In this document: piece by piece, positions 1 through 5,530 of the stretch
Numbering within the stretch: position 1 is the stretch's first letter
Layout of the letters: every line of letters starts with the position of its first letter
Source of the DNA: Solirubrobacterales bacterium
GTDB taxonomy: Bacteria > Actinomycetota > Thermoleophilia > Solirubrobacterales > Solirubrobacteraceae
DNA length: 5,530 nucleotides
NCBI GenBank assembly: GCA_025963955.1
Contig: JAOPZU010000421.1
Coordinates: 1-5,530, forward strand
Reading direction: 5' to 3'
Notes under the pieces: generated by a model
Database searches by the model: none
Seen by the model: only the letters and a program-made list of their open reading frames with translations
What the model was told of the DNA's origin: nothing
Position numbers and translations under genes: made by a program

Positions 1-247
1 GCCCGCCGCCGGCCCGGTGCGCGCAGTAGATCGCCAGCTGGGTCGACGCGGGCCCCGGCAGCAGCTGGGTGGCGGCGATGGCGTCCGCGAACTGCGCGGG
101 GGTCAGCCAGTGCTCCCGCTCGACGCACAGCGTCCGCAGCAGGGCCACGTGCGCCGGGGGCCCGCCGAAGGCCACGCACCCCAGGCGCAGCCACCGCCGG
201 CCGACGGTCCGTAGCGGAACGGGAGCGTGGACGGAGGTCGCGGACAC
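1..247 (-). CDS. chrA: Chromate transporter family protein, N-terminal fragment (cut by left edge)
   Basis: This is the first 82 codons of a ChrA/CHR-family membrane transporter; the rest lies left of the window. The family exports chromate by proton- or sulfate-linked exchange in the cytoplasmic membrane, although many members have no proven substrate. Visible marks are the FGGPPAH block (residues 27-33), matching the family's FGGP-x-x-H signature, then a WLTPAQF segment (47-53) and QLLPGPASTQLA (61-72), matching the conserved LLPGP-x-x-TQLA motif at the end of the first hydrophobic region. An in-frame TGA lies 12 bases before the GTG at 245-247, so this GTG is the only reasonable start. It gives a short basic leader (LRTVGRRWLRLG) as expected for the family. 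No clear Shine-Dalgarno precedes it. The gene is divergent from the ParB-like gene. Family identity is firm; chromate as substrate is an inference, and whether the full gene is intact cannot be seen. Confidence 0.85.
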   Translation of the reverse strand, partial: MSATSVHAPVPLRTVGRRWLRLGCVAFGGPPAHVALLRTLCVEREHWLTPAQFADAIAATQLLPGPASTQLAIYCAHRAGGG

Positions 248-261
248 CGCCGGACAGTGTC
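243..261. promoter_or_regulatory. Short inverted repeat over the chrA start
   Basis: GACAC at 243-247 and GTGTC at 257-261 form a 5-bp inverted repeat with a 9-bp spacer. One arm covers the chrA GTG start codon. A direct repeat CGGACA (241-246 and 251-256) overlaps it. The position would suit a repressor site between the divergent genes, but arms this short arise by chance and no known operator is recognised. Confidence 0.2.
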
Positions 262-280
262 AACGATCCGACATGGCGAG

Positions 281-303
281 GCGGGGTGACGGGTAACACC
301 CGC
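281..303 (+). promoter_or_regulatory. Possible hairpin directly before the ParB-like gene start
   Basis: GCGGGGTG (281-288) can pair with CACCCGC (297-303) in seven base pairs with one bulged G, leaving the 8-nt loop ACGGGTAA. The stem ends 2 nt before the ATG at 306, so in the plus-strand mRNA it would hold the ribosome-landing region, with the only GGG-like Shine-Dalgarno remnant in the loop. Pairing is seen in the sequence; any role in translation control is inferred, and in DNA this GC-rich some such stems are expected by chance. Confidence 0.3.
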
Positions 304-305
304 CC

Positions 306-1141
306 ATGCCCTCCTCGACCGGACTGGCCTCCGCCGACGCCGGCGACGACTTCCTCCGCGCCCGCCGCAGGCAGGCGCTGTCGCGGCTCGGTCGTCGCCT
401 GCAGGGCTCGCCCGACGTCGGCGCGATCCTCCCGTTCGAGGAGGTCGTGGCGGCGCTCGGCCGCCTCGGCGAGCGGGACGCCGGCCGCCGCCTGATCGAC
501 CTCGACGCCATCGCGGGCACGGTCGGCCGGCGCCAGGCGGACTTCGACCGGGCCTTCCGCCCCACCTCGCCCGTCGTGCGCACCCGCTGGGAGCGCATCG
601 CGCTCGCGATGCGCGAGGGCCGCGACCTGCCGCCGATCAGCGTCTACCGCGTCGGCGACGTCTACTTCGTCCGGGACGGCCACCACCGCGTGTCGGTCGC
701 GCGGGCGCTCGGGCGCGACCGCATCGAGGCGCAGGTCGTCGAGGTACTGACCCGGGTCGGGGCGGAGCGCCGGCTCACCATCGCCGACCTGCCGCGCAAG
801 AGCAGCGAGCGGCTGTTCCGGGAGCGCGTCCCGCTGCGGGCCGACCACGCCGCCCGCGTCCGGCTGACGGACGCCCTGGCCTACGGCGAGCTCGCCGAGG
901 GGGTGGAGGCCTGGGCCTTCCGCATGCAACTCGAGCGCCCCGAGCCGCTCGACCGCCCCGCCGCCGCGCTGCTGTGGTTCACCACGGAGTTCGATCCCGT
1001 CTGCACGATGATCCGCGAGGCCGGCCTGCTCGGCGACGGCACCGAGGCCGACGCCTTCCTCGCGGTCGGCGGTGAGCGCTACCGCCTCGCGCTCACGCAC
1101 GAGTGGAGCCCGGAGCTCCTGGCCCGCGTGCGCGCGGCGCG

Positions 1142-1145
<4 letters not shown>
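306..1145 (+). CDS. ParB-like N-terminal domain protein of unknown function
   Basis: This is a 279-residue soluble protein with no signal peptide or membrane segment. Residues about 64-147 look like a ParB/Srx-type fold. LIDLDAIAG (63-71) is followed by FDRAFRP (80-86), a LPPISVYRVGD strand (108-118), and the box-II-like DGHHRVSVARALG (124-136) that matches the GxHR-x-x-A nucleotide-binding loop. It closes with IEAQVVEV (140-147). Residues 160-279 carry no domain I can name; WFTTEFDPV (224-232) and THEWSPELL (264-272) are candidate conserved blocks. No ParB-type helix-turn-helix is evident, so a role in chromosome segregation is unlikely. It resembles uncharacterised actinobacterial proteins with this fold, close in style to the N-terminal part of DUF4032 proteins. 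The ATG at 306 is the first possible start because an in-frame TAA lies at 294-296; the Shine-Dalgarno is weak. The TAG stop overlaps that of the convergent sugC-like gene. Confidence 0.85.
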
Positions 1146-2338
<1,193 letters not shown>

Positions 2339-2344
2339 GGCGTG

Positions 2345-2350
2345 CTCCTC
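2345..2350 (-). promoter_or_regulatory. Strong ribosome binding site of the ATPase gene
   Basis: GAGGAG sits 6 nt before the ATG at 2338 and overlaps the last base of the upstream permease's TAG stop. It is the best Shine-Dalgarno in the window. It fixes the start of the ATPase and would let ribosomes finishing the permease re-initiate at once. Confidence 0.85.
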
Positions 2351-3186
2351 TAACCCTTCACTGCGCCGGCGGTCAGGCCGGCCACGATGCGCCGCTGGAA
2401 GAACAGGACGACGATGATGATCGGGATCGTCACGACGACCGCGGCCGCGGCGACCGACCCGACCGGGGCGGTGAACTGCGAGGCCCCGGTGAACTGCGAG
2501 AGCGCCGCCGGGACCGTCTGCGCCCGGCCCGTGGACGTCAGGGAGATCGCGAAGACGAAGTCGTTCCACGCGAAGATGAAGACGAGAATCGCGGTGGTGA
2601 AGATGCCGGGCGCGGCGAGCGGCAGGATGACCTTGCGGAAGGCCTGGGCGGGCGTGGCGCCGTCCATCTGCGCGGCCTGCTCCAGCTCCCACGGGATGTC
2701 GCGGAAGAACGCGCTGAGCGTGTAGATCGCCAGCGGCAGCGTGAACGTCATGTACGGGATGACCAGGCCGGCCTTCGTGTCGAACAGGCCGAGGTCGCGC
2801 CACAGGTTGAAGAGCGGACCGACGATCGAGATCGGCGGGAACATCGCGATGGCTAGCGCCGCCACGAGGATCAGGCGCTTGCCCGGGAACTCCAGGCGCG
2901 CGATCGCGTAGGCGGCCATCGCGGCGAGCACGACGGAGATGACCGTCGCGATCGACGCGATGATGAGCGAGTTGAAGAGCGCGTCGGTGAAGATCGACTG
3001 CTTGAAGATGCCCTTGGCGCCGAAGTAGTTGTCCAGCGAGAAGGCCCGCGGGATCAGCCGACCGTCGGCGATGTCGCCGCTCGTCTTCAGCGACAGCGAC
3101 AGGATCCACAGGACCGGGAACAGGGCGCTCGTCAGCACGATCAGGTGGACGGCGCCCCAGCCGGCGTAGCGGCGCGTGCCGATCAC
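2350..3186 (-). CDS. sugB: Trehalose-type ABC importer permease (SugB/MalG family)
   Basis: This 278-residue inner-membrane permease forms half of the sugar channel. Hydrophobic segments lie at about 10-32, 72-96, 104-124, 138-160, 193-215 and 243-264, the six expected of MalG-type permeases. The cytoplasmic EAA loop that docks on the ATPase is clear: [21 protein letters not shown] (169-189). Remembered mycobacterial SugB shares [41 protein letters not shown] and the terminal [17 protein letters not shown] almost word for word, making this the most recognisable gene of the set. The start is a GTG (3184-3186) whose GTGA overlaps the TGA of the upstream permease. GGGAG at 3194-3198, 7 nt upstream, serves as ribosome site. 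Translation is therefore probably coupled to the upstream permease. An ATPase gene follows after 11 bp. Family is firm; trehalose as substrate follows from SugB resemblance. Confidence 0.95.
   Translation of the reverse strand: MIGTRRYAGWGAVHLIVLTSALFPVLWILSLSLKTSGDIADGRLIPRAFSLDNYFGAKGIFKQSIFTDALFNSLIIASIATVISVVLAAMAAYAIARLEFPGKRLILVAALAIAMFPPISIVGPLFNLWRDLGLFDTKAGLVIPYMTFTLPLAIYTLSAFFRDIPWELEQAAQMDGATPAQAFRKVILPLAAPGIFTTAILVFIFAWNDFVFAISLTSTGRAQTVPAALSQFTGASQFTAPVGSVAAAAVVVTIPIIIVVLFFQRRIVAGLTAGAVKG
3183..3186 (-). other. GTGA start/stop overlap between the two permease genes
   Basis: The TGA stop of the first permease (3183-3185) and the GTG start of the second (3184-3186) share bases in GTGA. 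Such 4-bp overlaps commonly couple translation and favour equal output, which fits two proteins that form a one-to-one channel. Confidence 0.9.
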
Positions 3187-4097
3187 TTACCCGCTCCCGT
3201 CTGCTCGTCCAACGAGGTGCCCAGACCCTTGACGAAGAGGGCGGCGATGAAGATCACGAACACGAAGATCAGCACGGACACGGCCGACCCGAGGCCGAGG
3301 TTCAGCCGGTTCAGCAGCGTGTTGTAGCCGAGGACCGAGACGCTCTCCAGCGGCCGGTTGACCCCGTTGTTGGAGATGACGTAGACCGAGTCGAAGATCC
3401 GGAAGGCGTCCAGGGTGCGGAACAGCAGCGCCACGAGGATCGCGGGCTTCATCAGCGGCAGCGTGATCCGGCGGAAGCGCTGCCAGGCCGTGGCGCCGTC
3501 GACCTTGGCCGCCTCGTGCAGCTCGTCCGGGACGAGCGCGAGGCCGGCCAGCAGCAGCAGTGCCATGAACGGGGTCGTCTTCCAGACCTCCGCGAGGATC
3601 GCCACCAGGTAGGTGGTGCTCGTCTGGGTCAGCGGGTCCGTCGAGAGGCCGAGCACCTTCGGGACGAAGCCGCCCTCCGAGCCCGACCAGGCCAGGCGCC
3701 AGGCGAACGCGGCGACGACCGTCACGATGCCGTAGGGGATCAGCGCGGCGGTCCGCAGCAAACCACGGGCGAAGAGCGCCCGGTGCATCACGAGCGCCAG
3801 CAGCATGCCGAGCACGAGCTCGAGGCTGACGGACGCGAGGGTGAGGATGACCGTGTGGAGGACGTCCTTCCACCACAGGCTGGAGCTCAGGACGGTGACG
3901 TAGTTGTCGAGGCCGATGAACTCGCGCTGACCGGGGAAGCGGAGATCCGAGCGCAGCAGCGAGAGGTAGATCGCGTTCGCGATCGGATAGGCCGTGACCG
4001 CGAGCATCACGATCCCCGCAGGGGCGCAGAGCAGGAGCCCGAGCTTGCGCTCGGCGCGGGCCCGGTCGGTCAGCGGCTTCTTCGCGGCGCGGGCCAT
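3183..4097 (-). CDS. sugA: Trehalose-type ABC importer permease (SugA/MalF family)
   Basis: This 304-residue inner-membrane permease is the partner of the second permease in the sugar channel. A basic N-terminus ([18 protein letters not shown]) precedes membrane segments at about 19-46, 80-106, 112-136, 163-189, 216-230 and 268-292. The EAA loop [20 protein letters not shown] (192-211) is intact and would contact the ATPase. The block SVSVLGYNT followed by [14 protein letters not shown] (about 252-280) resembles mycobacterial SugA as remembered, and the length is close to SugA's (about 307). The ATG at 4095-4097 comes 2 bp after the stop of the binding-protein gene. The only Shine-Dalgarno candidate is AAGGGA at 4109-4114, 11 nt away and inside that gene, so coupled re-initiation is likely. 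The frame stays open far to the right, but that part is a shadow of the binding-protein gene. MalF-type maltose permease is the alternative label. Confidence 0.93.
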   Translation of the reverse strand: MARAAKKPLTDRARAERKLGLLLCAPAGIVMLAVTAYPIANAIYLSLLRSDLRFPGQREFIGLDNYVTVLSSSLWWKDVLHTVILTLASVSLELVLGMLLALVMHRALFARGLLRTAALIPYGIVTVVAAFAWRLAWSGSEGGFVPKVLGLSTDPLTQTSTTYLVAILAEVWKTTPFMALLLLAGLALVPDELHEAAKVDGATAWQRFRRITLPLMKPAILVALLFRTLDAFRIFDSVYVISNNGVNRPLESVSVLGYNTLLNRLNLGLGSAVSVLIFVFVIFIAALFVKGLGTSLDEQTGAGK

Positions 4098-4099
4098 GG

Positions 4100-5389
4100 C
4101 TACAGCAGTCCCTTCGACTTCAGCGCGTCGCCGATGCGCTCGGTGAGCTTCTTGACCACGCTCTTCAGGTCGATGTTCCCGGGCGGCGAGACGGTGGTGT
4201 ACACGGCGAGCGAGACGTCCGCGTAGAGCGGGGTGACGGGGCGCACGCCGGCGTGCTCGAGCTGGCGGCGGACGAGGCCGGCGAAGGGGTAGTCCTTCTT
4301 GAAGGCCTTGTCGTCGTAGAGCGAGGAGAGGGTCGGCGGCAGGCCGCCCTTGATCGCGAACGCGCGCTGGTTGGTCGGGTCGCGCAGGCAGGTGGCGGCC
4401 GCGAAGGCCTCCTGCGGGTGCGCGGTGTAGGAGCTCACGCCCCAGTTGAAGCCACCGATGGGCGCCTTGGCCGGCTTGCCTGGCTCGACGCCGGGGTAGG
4501 GCGCCCAGCCGATCTCCTTGAAGAGCTTCGGGTTGTTCGCCTTGGCCGACGGATAGATGAACGGGTAGTTGACCTGGAAGGCGGCCTGGCCGGTCTCGAA
4601 GGCGAGCCGGTTCTGGTCCTCCTTCTGGTTCTTGAGCGACGGGTCGGCGGCCTTGGACCCGGCGAGCTTGCTCATGATCCGGGCGGCCGTGCGCAGCGCC
4701 TGCTTGTTGCCGCCGACCTTCGTGGGGCCGTCGAGGATCCTCCCGCCGGCGGAGGTGACCAGCGCGTTGAACCAGACCATCGTGCCCTCGTAGGCTGCGC
4801 CCTGGATCTCCACGCGGCCGGCCTTCTTGAGCTTCGCGGCCTGGTCGATCATCGCGTCCCACGTCTTGGGCGGGTTCTTGATCAGGTCCTTGCGGTACCA
4901 GAGCAGCTGGGTGTTCGAGTTCGCGGGCGCGGCGTAGAGCTTGCCCTGGTAGGTCGCGGTCGCCAGCGGGCCGGCGAGCGTCCCCTTGCGGACCTGCCTG
5001 GCGAAGGACGCGGGCCACGGGCGGATCCACCCCGCCTCGGCGAACTCGCCGGTCCACACGACGTCCATGCTCATCAGGTCGATCGAGGCGTCCTTGGCGG
5101 CGAGGCGGCGCACGAGCGACTGGCGCTGCGTGTCCGCGTCGTTGCCGAGGGCGTTGAAGGCGATCCGGTACCGGCCGTGCGACTCACGCGTGCAGCGGTC
5201 GGCCGCCTCGCGGAAGGAGCCGGACGGCTCGTTGTAGGCCCACCAGTTCAGGGTGACGGTCCCGCCGTTGGACGAGGAGGATCCACCGCACGACGCCAGG
5301 GCGAACAGGAGGAGGACCAGGGACAGGAGGGCTGTGACCGACCGAGTCACGGAGCGTGTAGTGCCCCGCGGCACGAGCCCCCCAAACAC
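4100..5389 (-). CDS. lpqY: Trehalose-type sugar-binding lipoprotein (LpqY family)
   Basis: This lipoprotein, 429 residues from the longest start, captures the sugar outside the membrane and delivers it to the permeases. A lipoprotein signal runs from basic residues near R12/R16 through a hydrophobic core (about 19-31) to the lipobox LASC, with acylated C34, then a Gly/Ser linker. The mature part is an extracellular solute-binding family 1 protein. Blocks shared with mycobacterial LpqY as remembered are DVVWTGEFAEAGW (109-121), NTQLLWYRKDL (159-169), QGAAYEGTMVWFNAL (196-210), NQRAFAIKGGLP (340-351) and GVRPVTPLY (381-389). C66 and C334 fall in the same contexts as an LpqY cysteine pair, suggesting a conserved disulfide. 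LpqY is about 468 residues; the shortfall lies mainly near 281-294. The GTG at 5387-5389 lacks a good Shine-Dalgarno; GTGs at 5372-5374 and 5348-5350 also keep the lipobox. Trehalose is the likely substrate; another alpha-glucoside is possible. Confidence 0.93.
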   Translation of the reverse strand: MFGGLVPRGTTRSVTRSVTALLSLVLLLFALASCGGSSSSNGGTVTLNWWAYNEPSGSFREAADRCTRESHGRYRIAFNALGNDADTQRQSLVRRLAAKDASIDLMSMDVVWTGEFAEAGWIRPWPASFARQVRKGTLAGPLATATYQGKLYAAPANSNTQLLWYRKDLIKNPPKTWDAMIDQAAKLKKAGRVEIQGAAYEGTMVWFNALVTSAGGRILDGPTKVGGNKQALRTAARIMSKLAGSKAADPSLKNQKEDQNRLAFETGQAAFQVNYPFIYPSAKANNPKLFKEIGWAPYPGVEPGKPAKAPIGGFNWGVSSYTAHPQEAFAAATCLRDPTNQRAFAIKGGLPPTLSSLYDDKAFKKDYPFAGLVRRQLEHAGVRPVTPLYADVSLAVYTTVSPPGNIDLKSVVKKLTERIGDALKSKGLL

Positions 5390-5407
5390 GCGTGGACGAC
5401 GGGCGCC

Positions 5408-5530
5408 TCAGACGGGCACGACCGCGGCAGCGCGCGGGGGCAGCGCGGAGCCGGCGCCGGCCGTGCGCAGCAGCGGTGCGGCCGGCAGCTCGAGGGCTGC
5501 CGGGCCCGTGTTCACGTGCAGCTCGTGGGC
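5408..5530 (-). CDS. C-terminal end of a probable glycoside hydrolase (cut by right edge)
   Basis: The last 40 codons of a minus-strand gene end in TGA (5408-5410); the rest lies beyond the right edge. Third positions are almost all G or C, as in its neighbours, supporting real coding. The tail reads VNTGPAALELPAAPLL (6-21), then SALPPRAAAVV (28-38). This has the shape of the C-terminal beta-sandwich of family 13 alpha-glucosidases and related alpha-glucan enzymes, where a V-N-x-G/S strand is followed by L-P, a loop, and a closing L-P-P-x-x-A-V-V strand. That reading is an inference from a short tail. It stops 18 bp before the binding-protein start on the same strand and so probably begins or belongs to the same operon. 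A cytoplasmic enzyme acting on the imported sugar would make sense, but the exact activity cannot be told. Confidence 0.6.
   Translation of the reverse strand, partial: AHELHVNTGPAALELPAAPLLRTAGAGSALPPRAAAVVPV

Noticed and set aside
258..263. TTGACA on the minus strand, a perfect -35 hexamer upstream of the chrA-type gene.
   Set aside because: The hexamer 17 nt downstream is CGACCT, nothing like a -10 box. Transcription would begin inside the coding sequence, with no later start before the conserved motif.
260..598. A 112-codon minus-strand open frame across the start of the ParB-like gene.
   Set aside because: It is Arg/Ser-rich shadow sequence antisense to a protein with recognisable motifs. 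It would also block the divergent control region.
2339..3109. The upstream extension of the ATPase frame to the right of 2338.
   Set aside because: This part lies inside the permease gene in another frame and reads as Arg/Gly/Pro-rich shadow sequence. The real start has a strong GAGGAG site.
3516..4226. A 236-codon plus-strand open frame opposite the first permease.
   Set aside because: It has low-complexity Gln/Arg/Glu-rich shadow composition and lies antisense to a clear membrane protein.
4098..5057. The upstream extension of the first permease frame.
   Set aside because: It overlaps the binding-protein gene in another frame and has no family features. Homology begins at the ATG at 4097.

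Overview
The window is very GC-rich, with codon third positions almost all G or C and GTG starts on several genes. This points to a high-GC actinomycete. The lineage is an inference: the ParB-like protein and the overall gene style would suit the Solirubrobacterales/Thermoleophilia side of Actinomycetota, but no marker here proves it. All recognisable genes look intact except the two cut by the window edges. There are no RNA genes, CRISPR arrays, insertion sequences or long intergenic stretches; the largest gap is 58 bp (248-305).

Layout, left to right. Bases 1-247 (minus) hold the N-terminal 82 codons of a chromate-transporter family (ChrA) gene that runs off the left edge. It is divergent from a plus-strand gene (306-1145) for a 279-residue protein with a ParB-like N-terminal fold and an unassigned C-terminal part. 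That gene converges on, and shares a CTAG stop tetranucleotide with, a minus-strand operon covering the rest of the window. In transcription order the operon is: the 3' end of an enzyme-like gene, probably a glycoside hydrolase (5408-5530, cut by the right edge); a lipoprotein sugar-binding protein (4100-5389); two permeases (3183-4097 and 2350-3186); and an ATPase (1142-2338).

The four transporter genes have the order, sizes and many recognisable sequence blocks of mycobacterial LpqY-SugA-SugB-SugC, the trehalose importer. The resemblance is strongest in SugB, SugC and LpqY. It is judged from remembered family sequences, not from a search. Gene joints are very tight: 18 bp, 2 bp, a 4-bp GTGA overlap, and 11 bp. 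One polycistronic mRNA with translational coupling is therefore likely. Its promoter must lie to the right of the window or inside the preceding gene. LpqY, lipid-anchored outside the membrane, would hand an alpha-glucodisaccharide (trehalose or a relative) to the SugA/SugB channel, with SugC supplying ATP hydrolysis. The upstream enzyme could process the imported sugar.

I see no clearly new system. The points most worth a second look are the mycobacterial-type trehalose importer joined to a probable glycoside hydrolase, the ParB-like protein that lacks an obvious DNA-binding helix-turn-helix, the shared-stop convergent junction, and the compact divergent region with possible hairpins.
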